Shown: positions 46,520 to 54,816 of the stretch, in pieces | Layout of the letters: each line of letters begins with the position of its first letter | Position numbering within the stretch: the first letter of the stretch is position 1 | Origin: Plasticicumulans acidivorans | GTDB taxonomy: Bacteria; Pseudomonadota; Gammaproteobacteria; Competibacterales; Competibacteraceae | DNA: 64,000 nt | Direction of reading: 5' to 3' | Assembly (NCBI RefSeq): GCF_003182095.1 | Contig: NZ_QGTJ01000011.1 | Location: forward strand, 1-64,000 | Position numbers and translations under genes: made by a program | Notes under the pieces: generated by a model | Database searches by the model: none | What the model was told of the DNA's origin: nothing | What the model saw: the letters and a program-made list of their open reading frames with translations, nothing else

Positions 46520-47422
46520 ATGGACACCAAGGTCAATTACGCGCTGGTCGGTGCCTTCGTCCTGGCGCTCGGTGCCGCGCTGCTGGCCACCCTGCTGTGG
46601 CTCAGCGTCGGCACCCAGGAAAAGGTCTACGACACCTACCGCCTGTACTTTCGTGATTCGGTGGCCGGGCTCAACCCGAAAGCCGCGGTGCGCCTGCGCG
46701 GTGTCACCGTCGGCGAGGTCGGTTCGATCGAGCTCGACCGCACCCAGCCCGACCGCGTCATCGTCGACCTGAAGATCGAGCACGGCACGCCGATCCTCGC
46801 CAGCACGCGGGCGGTGCTGGCCACCCAGGGCCTGACCGGCATCGCCGCGGTCGAGCTGGCGGTCGACGATCCGCACAGTCCGCCGCTCGAACGCCAGGGC
46901 AAGGAGCCGTATCCGGTGATCCCGACCGGGCCGTCGCTGGTGCAGCGCCTCGACAACGCCGTCACCCAGGTGCTCGGCGATTTCGCGCGCTTGTCGGCAC
47001 GGCTCGAACAGCTGCTCGGTGACGACAACCAGCAGGCGGTGCACGCGCTGCTGAGCAATCTGAGCGCGACCGCGGCGGCGCTGGCGCGCCAGGCCGACGG
47101 TCTCGACGGCACCATGCAGGACACGCGCAAGGCGGCGCAGTCGATCCGCGAGCTGGCGCAGCGCCTGCAGACCACTGCCGGCAGCGTCGAACGCACCGCG
47201 CAGGCCTTCACCACCACGGCGCAGACCACCACGCGCGCCGTCGCCGACAGCCAGCGCGAGCTGCGCCAGCTCACCGGCAGCGCCGGACCGGAGCTGACCA
47301 GTCTGCTCGCCGAGACGCGGCGGCTGGTGGAAGTGCTCGACCGCGTCGGCAGTGAACTCGAACGCGATCCGCGCATGCTGCTGTTCGGCCGCCAGCGCGG
47401 GCCGGCCGGGCCCGGCGAATGA
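46520..47422 (+). CDS. MCE-family substrate-binding protein (MlaD-like)
   Basis: A 300-residue protein with one N-terminal membrane helix (about 9-29) and a single MCE domain (about 38-118; FRDSVAGLNPKAAVRLRGVTVGEV is its hallmark). A long helical tail (about 145-285) rich in Gln/Ala/Thr probably forms a coiled coil or tunnel. It starts 3 bases after the ATPase stop. Confidence 0.92.
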   Translation: MDTKVNYALVGAFVLALGAALLATLLWLSVGTQEKVYDTYRLYFRDSVAGLNPKAAVRLRGVTVGEVGSIELDRTQPDRVIVDLKIEHGTPILASTRAVLATQGLTGIAAVELAVDDPHSPPLERQGKEPYPVIPTGPSLVQRLDNAVTQVLGDFARLSARLEQLLGDDNQQAVHALLSNLSATAAALARQADGLDGTMQDTRKAAQSIRELAQRLQTTAGSVERTAQAFTTTAQTTTRAVADSQRELRQLTGSAGPELTSLLAETRRLVEVLDRVGSELERDPRMLLFGRQRGPAGPGE

Positions 47423-47433
47423 GGAGAACGACG

Positions 47434-48051
47434 ATGCGACGTACCCTGCTGGCCGCGGCCGCCCTCGTGCTCGGCGCCTGCAGCGCCATCGACCTGCGCA
47501 CGCCGGAACCGGCGATCACCCGCTACCTGCTCGATGCCGCGGTGCACGTGCCGGTCAGCGACGCCGTCGGCAGCGGCGTGCTGCTGGTGGAAATGCCGAC
47601 CGCCCGCCCCGGCTTCGATACACCGCGCATCGCCTACAGCCGCAAACCGCTCGCCATCGACTACTACACGCGCAGCGAATGGGCCGATACGCCGGCGCGC
47701 CAGCTGCAGCCTCTGCTGGTGCGCGCGCTGGAGGCGAGCGCGGCCTGGCGCGCGGTGACCGCGGCGCCGTCGCCGGTGCTGGCCGACCAGCGCCTCGGCG
47801 TCGACATCCTCGAACTGGTGCAGGACTTCACGGTGACGCCGAGCGTGGTGCGCCTGCGCCTGCGCCTGACGCTGAGCGAAGTCGCCAGCCGGCGTGCACT
47901 GGTGACGCGCACGCTGGCGACGGTCGAGCCGGCCGACAGCGAAGATGCCTACGGCAGCATCGAAGCGAGCAAGCGGGCGCTGAGCCGCCTGCTCAGCGGG
48001 CTGGTGGCCGACGTCATGAGCGATGCGCCGACGGCTGGCGCGCGGCGCTGA
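47434..48051 (+). CDS. ABC-type transport auxiliary lipoprotein (PqiC/YmbA-like)
   Basis: A 205-residue lipoprotein with signal peptide and lipobox LGAC (C16). The body matches the ABC_trans_aux family: YLLD...VLLVEMPTARPGFDTPRIAYSRKP (beginning and end given), then RLGVDILELVQDF. It replaces MlaC/MlaA as the outer component in this operon. The ATG at 47434 has AGGAG 7 bases upstream; the ATG at 47419 overlaps the previous stop and is less likely. Confidence 0.9.
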   Translation: MRRTLLAAAALVLGACSAIDLRTPEPAITRYLLDAAVHVPVSDAVGSGVLLVEMPTARPGFDTPRIAYSRKPLAIDYYTRSEWADTPARQLQPLLVRALEASAAWRAVTAAPSPVLADQRLGVDILELVQDFTVTPSVVRLRLRLTLSEVASRRALVTRTLATVEPADSEDAYGSIEASKRALSRLLSGLVADVMSDAPTAGARR

Positions 48052-48057
48052 GCGGCC

Positions 48058-48948
48058 TCAGTCCTGGTGCCAGAAGGCTGGCGTGTGGCGAAAGCACTGC
48101 CAGACCTGATCGAGTTCGGCGTGCGCGGCGCAGGCGTCGGCACGGCCGGCGGCCAGCAGGTGTGCGGCGGCGTGGGCGTCCGTCAGGTCGGCGCACAACC
48201 GCTCCAGCGTCACCAGATCGTTGAGCCGGCCGAGCGTGTCCTGCAGCGCGGCGAGGGCGTGGATGAACGGCTTGACGCGTTCCGCCGGATACAGCGAGCC
48301 GAGGAATTCCGCGGCGTAGCGCAGCTCCTTGGCGGCGATGCGGGCGGCGTGGCGTTCGGCGTCCGGCAGCTGCGCCAGATGGCGGCCGCGCTTGCGCAGG
48401 CGGTGCAGGCGGCGTTCGAGCAGGCGCGGTGCGAGTTTGCCGATCGCCTTGTGCAGCGGCGCGCGGGCATCGCGGCCGAGGCCGTCGAGCCAGCTTTCGA
48501 TGTCGGCCAGCAGCGTGGCGAAGGCCGCCGCCTCGATCGCACTGACCGCCGCCACGCGCGCCTGCTGGCGACCGACGGCGAAATGCGCGTGCAGGCCGTC
48601 GTCCTCGTCGAGCAGCCGCGGCAGCGTCTCGGCACAGAGCACGTCGCGGTCGCGGCTTTCACCGAGCGTGCGCGCCAGCCGGCGCAGCGCCGGCAGGAAC
48701 GGGGGCCGGCGCAGCGCCGGCTCGGCCACACCGAACAGCGCCAGCGCCGAGCGCAGGCGGCGCGCGGCGACGCGCAGCTGGTGGATGTATTCCTCGTCGT
48801 AGGCCTGGACCAGCAGCTCGGCGTTGTCGCGCAGCTGCTCCAGCGCACTGCGCACGATCAGACCGAATGCCTGCAGCGCGTCGGCCTGGGCCTGCAGGTG
48901 CAGGCTGCGCGCCTTGATGGCCTTCGGCAGTGCCGTGATTTCATTCAT
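48058..48948 (-). CDS. CHAD domain protein
   Basis: A 296-residue helical protein matching the CHAD family (conserved histidine alpha-helical domain), known to bind inorganic polyphosphate. The hallmark YIHQLRVAARRLRSALALF carries the conserved His and Arg residues, and a second half (about 170-290) has RIAAKELRYAAEFLG. It has no attached CYTH domain, which often accompanies CHAD. GGGAG precedes the ATG at 48948. It lies 118 bp downstream of the VWA gene on the same strand and converges on the MCE operon. Confidence 0.88.
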   Translation of the reverse strand: MNEITALPKAIKARSLHLQAQADALQAFGLIVRSALEQLRDNAELLVQAYDEEYIHQLRVAARRLRSALALFGVAEPALRRPPFLPALRRLARTLGESRDRDVLCAETLPRLLDEDDGLHAHFAVGRQQARVAAVSAIEAAAFATLLADIESWLDGLGRDARAPLHKAIGKLAPRLLERRLHRLRKRGRHLAQLPDAERHAARIAAKELRYAAEFLGSLYPAERVKPFIHALAALQDTLGRLNDLVTLERLCADLTDAHAAAHLLAAGRADACAAHAELDQVWQCFRHTPAFWHQD

Positions 48949-49066
48949 GCTCGCTCCCGTCGAAGCCGCGCCGTGCGCCTCGGGCCGCGCCGGCGCGCTG
49001 CAAATGACCGTGCATCGTACGTCCGCCGTCATGACAAACGTGCGATCGCCGTGCTGCAGCCGTCGC

Positions 49067-50260
49067 TCAGGCCGTGCCGCTCTTGAGCGCGCGGATCGCC
49101 CGCTCCAGGCCGTCGAGCGTCAGCGGGTACATGCGCCCGCCGGCGATGTCACGCACCAGGCGCAGCGACATGGTGTGTTCCCACCAGTCCTCGGGCTGCG
49201 GATTGATCCAGGCCGCCTTCGGCCAGGTGTCGAACAGGCGTTGCAGCCACTTGGCGCCGGCTTCCTCGTTCATGTGCTCGACGCTGCCCCAGTGCTGGGT
49301 GATCTCGTAGGGGCTCATCGTCGCGTCGCCGACGATGATCAGCCGGTAGTCGCGGCCGTAGGTGCGCATCACCTCGCTGGTGGGGATGCGTTCTTCGCGG
49401 CGGCGGCGGTTGTCGCGCCAGACGTGTTCGTAGACGCAGTTGTGAAAGTAGAAATGCTCCAGATGCTTGAATTCGGCGCGGCAGGCGGAGAACAGCTCCT
49501 CGGTGACGCGCACGTGATCGTCCATCGAGCCGCCGACGTCGAGAAACAGCAGCACCTTGGTGGCGTTGTGCCGCTCCGGGCGCTGGCGCACGTCGAGCAT
49601 GCCGCCCTGGCGGGCGGTGGCCTCGATGGTGCCGTCGAGGTCGAATTCCTCGCTGGCGCCGCTGCGCGCGAAGCGGCGCAGCTTGCGCAGCGCCAGCTTG
49701 AGGTTGCGCGTGCCGAGCTCGACGCTGTCGTCGAAGTTGCGGAATTCGCGCCGCTCCCAGACCTTCACCGCGCGGCGGTTCTTCGACTGGCCGCCGATGC
49801 GCACGCCCTCGGGGTGATCGCCGGAGTGGCCGAACGGCGAGGTGCCGCCGCTGCCGATCCACTTGCTGCCGCCATGGTGCGCTTCATCCTGCTCGCGCAG
49901 GCGCTCGACCAGCGTCTGCATCAGCTTGTCCCAGCCGAGCGTCTGCAGCCGCGCGCGTTCCTCGGGCGACAGCGTCAGCTCGGCGAGCTGCTGCAGCCAC
50001 TCGCGCGGGATGACGAAGGTCTCGCCGCTGGCCGCCGCCGGGAAGCTCGCCTCGACGTGCTGGATGAACTCGGCGAAGGCGCGGTCGAAGCGGTCGTAAT
50101 GGCGTTCGTCCTTGACCAGCGCCAGGCGCGCGAACTGGTAGAACTCCTCGACGCGCGGCCCGACCAGGCCGGCGCGCAGCCCTTCGAGCAGGGTGAGGAA
50201 TTCACCGATGCCGAGTGGCAGCCCGGCGGCGCGCAGGCGAAACAGCAGATCGGTGAGCAT
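49067..50260 (-). CDS. VWA (CoxE-like) domain protein
   Basis: A 397-residue protein partnered with a MoxR ATPase. The N-terminal part (about 1-225) is helical; the von Willebrand A fold starts near 235 with LLFLDVGGSMDD. The MIDAS motif reads D241-V-G-G-S245, so the first serine of D-x-S-x-S is glycine. Later acidic/threonine residues are present (VGDATMSPYEI). MoxR-VWA pairs act as chaperone-like modules for insertion of cofactors or complex assembly in studied cases. It starts 5 bases after moxR. Confidence 0.9.
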   Translation of the reverse strand: MLTDLLFRLRAAGLPLGIGEFLTLLEGLRAGLVGPRVEEFYQFARLALVKDERHYDRFDRAFAEFIQHVEASFPAAASGETFVIPREWLQQLAELTLSPEERARLQTLGWDKLMQTLVERLREQDEAHHGGSKWIGSGGTSPFGHSGDHPEGVRIGGQSKNRRAVKVWERREFRNFDDSVELGTRNLKLALRKLRRFARSGASEEFDLDGTIEATARQGGMLDVRQRPERHNATKVLLFLDVGGSMDDHVRVTEELFSACRAEFKHLEHFYFHNCVYEHVWRDNRRRREERIPTSEVMRTYGRDYRLIIVGDATMSPYEITQHWGSVEHMNEEAGAKWLQRLFDTWPKAAWINPQPEDWWEHTMSLRLVRDIAGGRMYPLTLDGLERAIRALKSGTA

Positions 50261-50265
50261 CGCCG

Positions 50266-51120
50266 TCAGCGTCCGGCGCGGCGGTGCAGGAAGATCAGCT
50301 TTTCGAACAGGTGCACGTCCTGCTCGTTTTTCAGCAGCGCGCCGTGCAGCGGCGGGATCACCCGGCGCTCGTCGCTGGCCTGCAGCGCTTCGGGCGGAAT
50401 GTCCTCGGCCAGCAGCAGCTTGAGCCAGTCGAGCAGCTCCGAGGTCGACGGCCGTTTCTTCAGCCCCGGCATCTCGCGCAGATCGAAGAACACGCCGAGC
50501 GCGGCGGCGAGCAGTTCCTTTTTCAGCGTCGGGTAGTGCACGTGGACGATGGCTTCCATCGTCGCCGCGTCGGGGAAGCGGATGTAATGGAAGAAGCAGC
50601 GGCGCAGGAAGGCGTCCGGCAGCTCCTTTTCGTTGTTCGAGGTGATGATGATGATCGGCCGTTCGTGCGCCCGCACCGTCTGCCCGGTCTCGTAGACGTG
50701 GAACTCCATGCGGTCGAGTTCGAGCAGCAGGTCATTGGGGAATTCGATGTCGGCTTTGTCGATCTCGTCGATCAGCAGCACCGGGCGCTGCGCCGACTCG
50801 AAGGCCTCCCACAGCTTGCCGCGCACGATGTAGTGGCCGATGTCGTGCACGCGCGGGTCGCCGAGCTGCGAATCGCGCAGGCGGGCGACGGCGTCGTACT
50901 CGTAGAGGCCCTGACGGGCCTTGGTGGTCGATTTGATGTGCCACTGGATCAGCGGCGCATCGAGCGCGGCGGCGACTTCCTCGGCGAGCCGTGTCTTGCC
51001 GGTGCCGGGTTCGCCCTTGACCAGCAGCGGCCGGCCGAGCGTGATCGCGGCGTTGACGGCAAGGCTGAGATCCTCGGTGGCGACGTACTGCGCGGAGCCC
51101 TCGAAGCGGCGGTCGGACAT
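50266..51120 (-). CDS. MoxR-family AAA+ ATPase
   Basis: A 284-residue AAA+ ATPase. Walker A GEPGTGKT at 36-43, Walker B LLIDEID at 115-121, sensor 1 IITSNNEKELPDAFLRRC with arginine finger. ATG at 51120 with GGGAG about 10 bases upstream. It forms an operon with the VWA gene. Its client is unknown; no obvious dehydrogenase or metal-enzyme genes lie alongside. Confidence 0.93.
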   Translation of the reverse strand: MSDRRFEGSAQYVATEDLSLAVNAAITLGRPLLVKGEPGTGKTRLAEEVAAALDAPLIQWHIKSTTKARQGLYEYDAVARLRDSQLGDPRVHDIGHYIVRGKLWEAFESAQRPVLLIDEIDKADIEFPNDLLLELDRMEFHVYETGQTVRAHERPIIIITSNNEKELPDAFLRRCFFHYIRFPDAATMEAIVHVHYPTLKKELLAAALGVFFDLREMPGLKKRPSTSELLDWLKLLLAEDIPPEALQASDERRVIPPLHGALLKNEQDVHLFEKLIFLHRRAGR

Positions 51121-51314
51121 GGCGTGAAATCTCCCTGGACGGACGGCGGCAGCGACTGCCGGCATGCCGCGAGCCTACCGCAATCGCAGGCTTTGCGTGC
51201 TGCGTTGCGGCACGCCGGCGTGCCCGGCGGCGGTGCCTCGGGCAGACTGGCGGGCCTGCGGTGCGCCAGCGCGCCGCAGCTTCACCAGGTGCTTTTCAGC
51301 GAGGAGGCGAGCGC

Positions 51315-51983
51315 GTGCGCATCGAGCAGCAGGGACCGTGGCTCAGTGCCACTTTCGAGCAGCCGCAGCGCTGCCTGAGCTGGGCGGTACACCGGCCGGG
51401 CTTCGTCGTCGCCGAGCGCGTGCTCTGGCGCCAGGTGCGCAACGAGGATCTGCATCCGCAGCTCGACGCCGTCGCCTGGCTGGCCGCCGAACTGCAGGCG
51501 CGTGGCGATGCGGCGGCAATCGGTCTGCTCACCTCGCGCACCGTCGCCTGCTTCGAGACCGCGCGGGCGCGGGTCGCCGGGGTCGAATGCGAGGTGCTGC
51601 TGACGCTGGGTCTGTCCAATGCGGTGCGCGCCGCCGCGCCGCGCGCACCGGCCGCCTGGCAGGCCGGCACCATCAATCTGCTGGCGCAGCTGTCGCAGCC
51701 GCTGAGCGATACGGCGCTGATCGAGGCGGTGTCGATCGCCAGCGAGGCGCGTACCGCGGCCTTGCTCGATGAGCCCTGGGAGGGTGTCGACGGCGACGGC
51801 CCGATCACCGGCACCGGTACCGACTGCGTGGTCATCGCCGCGGCGCCCGGCGAAGGCGAGCGCTACGCCGGCCTGCATACCGCCGTCGGTCAGGCGCTGG
51901 CGCAGGCGGTGTATGCGGCGACGCGGCGGGCGGCGCGGCGCTGGCTGGATGAATTCGCCGCGGCTTTTGCCGCCCGCGGCTGA
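51315..51983 (+). CDS. CbiZ-like adenosylcobinamide amidohydrolase
   Basis: A 222-residue protein matching the CbiZ family, which cleaves the aminopropanol side chain of adenosylcobinamide to recover cobyric acid. Motifs seen: GLLTSR, LTLGLSNAVRA, AGTINLLA, EARTAAL, ITGTGTDCVVIA and YAGLHTAVGQAL. The GTG at 51315 is chosen for its strong GAGGAGG site 7 bases upstream. No other cobalamin gene or B12 riboswitch is visible nearby, so it is an isolated salvage gene here. It is divergent from moxR and convergent with recQ (4-base gap). Confidence 0.85.
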   Translation: MRIEQQGPWLSATFEQPQRCLSWAVHRPGFVVAERVLWRQVRNEDLHPQLDAVAWLAAELQARGDAAAIGLLTSRTVACFETARARVAGVECEVLLTLGLSNAVRAAAPRAPAAWQAGTINLLAQLSQPLSDTALIEAVSIASEARTAALLDEPWEGVDGDGPITGTGTDCVVIAAAPGEGERYAGLHTAVGQALAQAVYAATRRAARRWLDEFAAAFAARG

Positions 51984-51987
51984 GCGC

Positions 51988-54138
51988 TCACAGCATGCGC
52001 AGCAGCGCTTCGCGCACGCACTTGAGCACGCCGTAGTCCCAGCGCCCGCCGAGGGCGGCGTGGATCGGCTCCAGCGTGCCCCATTGGCTGTCGTCACAGG
52101 CCATGAACGCGGCTTCGATGTCGGCGCGGGCGTCGGCGTCGAGGTCGACGACTTCTTCGAGCTCGGCCTCGCCACGGCGGATCAGGCCGGCGAGGTGGCC
52201 GAGGATCTGCGCCGGCGGCTGGCCGAGGCGGCCGGCGATCTCGTCGACAGCGGCGCCGCGCAGGAACAGCCGCTGCGCCTGCTCGGCCGGGCTGACGCTC
52301 GCTGCCGGCGCCTCGACGCCGGCGTGTTCGAGCAGCACGGCGAGAAAGTCCTCGCCGTAGCGTTCGAGCTTTTTGTGGCCGACGCCGGAGACCGTGCCCA
52401 GCTCGGCCAGCGAGCGCGGCGCGCGCTCGATCATTTCCACCAGCGTGGCGTCGTGGAAGATCACGTAGGGTGGCACGCCCTGCTCGCGGGCCAGTGCGGT
52501 GCGCCTGGCGCGCAGCGCCTCCCACAGCGCCCGGTCGGTGACGGCGAGCTGCGGACCGTCGCGGCGGGCGCCGTCGCGGGCCGGGCGGGCATCGCGGCTG
52601 CGGCCTTTGGGGGTCGGATCGCGGCGCAGCAGCAGTCGTGTTTCGCCGCGCAGCACCGGGCGGGCGGCCTCGGTCAGGCGCAGTGCGCCATAGCCTTCGA
52701 GATCGACGGCGAGCATGCCGGCGGCGATCAGCTGCCGGTACACCGAGCGCCAGCCGGCGACGTCGAGTTCGCTGCCGATACCGAAGGTGCTGACGTGCTG
52801 GTGGCCGTGCTCGTGCACCTTGTCGCTGGCTTTGCCGAGCAGCACGTCGATCAGGTGGCCGACGCCGAAGCGGTTGCCGGTGCGGTAAACGCAGGACAGC
52901 GCCTTCTGCGCCGCCACCGTGCCGTCCCAGGTGGCGACCGGCTGCAGGCAGGTGTCGCAGTTGCCGCAGGGCTCGGGGTAGGTCTCGCCGAAGTAGGCGA
53001 GCAGTGCCTGGCGGCGGCAGCGCGTGGTTTCGCAGAAGGCGAGCATCGCTTCGAGCTTGTGCGCCTCGACGCGCTTGTGCTGCTCGCTGGCGCCGGATTC
53101 GGCGAGCATGCGCCGCAGCTGGATGGCGTCGTTGAGGCCGTAGGCCAGCCAGGCGCTCGCCGGCAGACCGTCGCGTCCGGCGCGGCCGGTCTCCTGGTAA
53201 TAGCCTTCGAGCGATTTCGGCAGGTCGAGGTGGGCGACGAAACGCACGTTGGGTTTGTCGATGCCCATGCCGAAGGCCACCGTCGCCACCATCACCAGCC
53301 CTTCTTCGCGCAGGAAGCGGTCCTGATGCTGGCGGCGCGTGGCGTTGTCGAGGCCGGCGTGGTAGGGCAGGGCGTTGATGCCCTGCGTCAGCAGCCAGGC
53401 GGCGGTGTCGTCGACGCTGCGCCGCGACAGGCAGTAGACGATGCCGGCATCGCCGGGGTGTTCGCGGCGCAGGAATTCGAGCAGCTGCTGACGGGCGTTG
53501 TGCTTTGGCGTCAGGTGGTAGCGGATGTTCGGCCGGTCGAAGCTCGACAGGAACACCTGCGCCTGCGTCAGGCCGAGCCGCTCGCGGATCTCGCTGCGGG
53601 TGAGTTCGTCGGCGGTGGCGGTCAGCGCGATGCGCGGCACGGCGGGGAAGCGCTCGTGCAGCACGGACAGCTGGATGTATTCCGGGCGGAAATCGTGCCC
53701 CCACTGCGACACGCAGTGCGCCTCGTCGATGGCGAACAGGGCGATGTCGGCGCGTGTCAGCAGACCCATGAAGCGCTCGCTGACCAGACGCTCGGGGGCG
53801 ACGTAGAGCAGATCGAGCTCGCCGGCGAGCAGGGCCATCTCGACGCTGCGCGCGGCCTCGGCATCGAGGCTCGAATTGAGGTAGGCGGCGCGCACGCCGA
53901 GCTGGGTCAGCGCATCGACCTGATCGTGCATCAGCGCGATCAGCGGCGAGACGACGATGCCGGTACCGGGGCGCAGCAGTGCCGGGATCTGGTAGCACAG
54001 CGATTTGCCGCCGCCGGTCGGCATCAGCACCAGCGCATCCGCGCCGCCGGCGACATGGGCAACGATCTGCGCCTGCTGCGCGCGAAAGGCGTCGTAACCG
54101 AAGACGGAGCGGAGGATTTTCAGCGCGGGATCGGACAT
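51988..54138 (-). CDS. recQ: ATP-dependent DNA helicase RecQ
   Basis: A 716-residue 3'-to-5' helicase. Walker A TGGGKS near 41-46 and DEAH at 138-141; helicase C domain with QETGRAGRDG; zinc cysteines in CETTRCRRQ and CGNCDTC; winged helix; HRDC domain (about 525-605). It is over 100 residues longer than E. coli RecQ: the extra C-terminus (about 610-716) looks like the helix-turn-helix HTH_40 extension found in many RecQ proteins. The last of three same-strand genes after amt. Confidence 0.95.
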   Translation of the reverse strand: MSDPALKILRSVFGYDAFRAQQAQIVAHVAGGADALVLMPTGGGKSLCYQIPALLRPGTGIVVSPLIALMHDQVDALTQLGVRAAYLNSSLDAEAARSVEMALLAGELDLLYVAPERLVSERFMGLLTRADIALFAIDEAHCVSQWGHDFRPEYIQLSVLHERFPAVPRIALTATADELTRSEIRERLGLTQAQVFLSSFDRPNIRYHLTPKHNARQQLLEFLRREHPGDAGIVYCLSRRSVDDTAAWLLTQGINALPYHAGLDNATRRQHQDRFLREEGLVMVATVAFGMGIDKPNVRFVAHLDLPKSLEGYYQETGRAGRDGLPASAWLAYGLNDAIQLRRMLAESGASEQHKRVEAHKLEAMLAFCETTRCRRQALLAYFGETYPEPCGNCDTCLQPVATWDGTVAAQKALSCVYRTGNRFGVGHLIDVLLGKASDKVHEHGHQHVSTFGIGSELDVAGWRSVYRQLIAAGMLAVDLEGYGALRLTEAARPVLRGETRLLLRRDPTPKGRSRDARPARDGARRDGPQLAVTDRALWEALRARRTALAREQGVPPYVIFHDATLVEMIERAPRSLAELGTVSGVGHKKLERYGEDFLAVLLEHAGVEAPAASVSPAEQAQRLFLRGAAVDEIAGRLGQPPAQILGHLAGLIRRGEAELEEVVDLDADARADIEAAFMACDDSQWGTLEPIHAALGGRWDYGVLKCVREALLRML

Positions 54139-54181
54139 GGCCGCGCAGGATACCGGGGCATCCTGCGCGGGTCACGCCGGC

Positions 54182-54814
54182 TTACAGCAGTTGGCGCACG
54201 CCCTCGGTGTGGTACTCGGCGTAGCGGATCGCCGCGGCCAGCAGGCGGTCGGCCGGCAGCGGCCCGAGTGCGTTGCAGACGCCGACGTAGCTCAGGTGCA
54301 CCAGCGCCCGCAGCAGTTTCGGCGGGTAGTCGTGCACCGGCGCCGGTCCGGACTGTTCGAGCCAGGCGATCAGGGCATCGCGCTGCGGGCGTTCGAGGGA
54401 ACTGGCCAGCACGCGGTCGGCGAGATCGTGACGCGTCATTCCGGCGGCGTCCGCGTCGCTCTGGGCAAAGCGCGCGAACAGTTCTTCGAGCAGCTCGACG
54501 AAGGCGCGGGTCAGCGGCGGCAGCTCGGCGGCCGGTACCACGACGGGTGGCGGCGGGGCCGGTCGCGCCGTGGTCTGCGGCAGGAACAGGTGCTGCACCA
54601 GCAGGCGGTGCACATCGCGCAGTGGCTGGCTCAGGGCGTAGTCGCGCACCAGGCGATCGGCATAGGCGCGCAGCGTACCGGGCCGGGCCGAGTACTCCTC
54701 TTCCCACAGGCGCAGCGCCAGGGGAACCTGCTCGGCCGGCAGCAGCCGGCGCAAGCCTTCGATCAGGGCGGAATCCCGCGTGACGGGGATGGAGGCGGAA
54801 GCATCGAAAGCCAT
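54182..54814 (-). CDS. Hypothetical protein coupled to amt
   Basis: A 210-residue protein I do not recognise. It is predicted soluble and mostly helical, with an N-terminal half (about 15-80; LRLWEEEYSARPGTLRAYADRLV), a proline-rich linker (about 82-96) and a C-terminal helical half (about 100-210; HDYPPKLLRALVHLSYVGVCNALG). Its ATG lies 2 bases after the amt stop, so it is probably translated with the ammonium transporter, in the place where a PII gene (glnK) often sits; it has no PII features. It may be a regulator or an unrelated passenger. Confidence 0.75.
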   Translation of the reverse strand: MAFDASASIPVTRDSALIEGLRRLLPAEQVPLALRLWEEEYSARPGTLRAYADRLVRDYALSQPLRDVHRLLVQHLFLPQTTARPAPPPPVVVPAAELPPLTRAFVELLEELFARFAQSDADAAGMTRHDLADRVLASSLERPQRDALIAWLEQSGPAPVHDYPPKLLRALVHLSYVGVCNALGPLPADRLLAAAIRYAEYHTEGVRQLL

Positions 54815-54816
54815 CG

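Noticed and set aside
42580..47044. Long antisense frames opposite metY (470 codons) and the MCE operon (475 codons)
   Set aside because: The plus-strand genes are complete, ordered and have ribosome binding sites; the antisense products are low complexity.
48824..50536. Open frame of 570 codons antisense to the VWA and MoxR genes
   Set aside because: Opposite genes have intact Walker and VWA motifs and tight operon spacing.
51769..54783. Open frame of about 1000 codons antisense to recQ and its neighbours (plus strand)
   Set aside because: It spans the opposite strand of recQ, the hypothetical gene and the cbiZ end; it is Gln/Ala/Arg/Val-rich with no domain and reflects high GC only.
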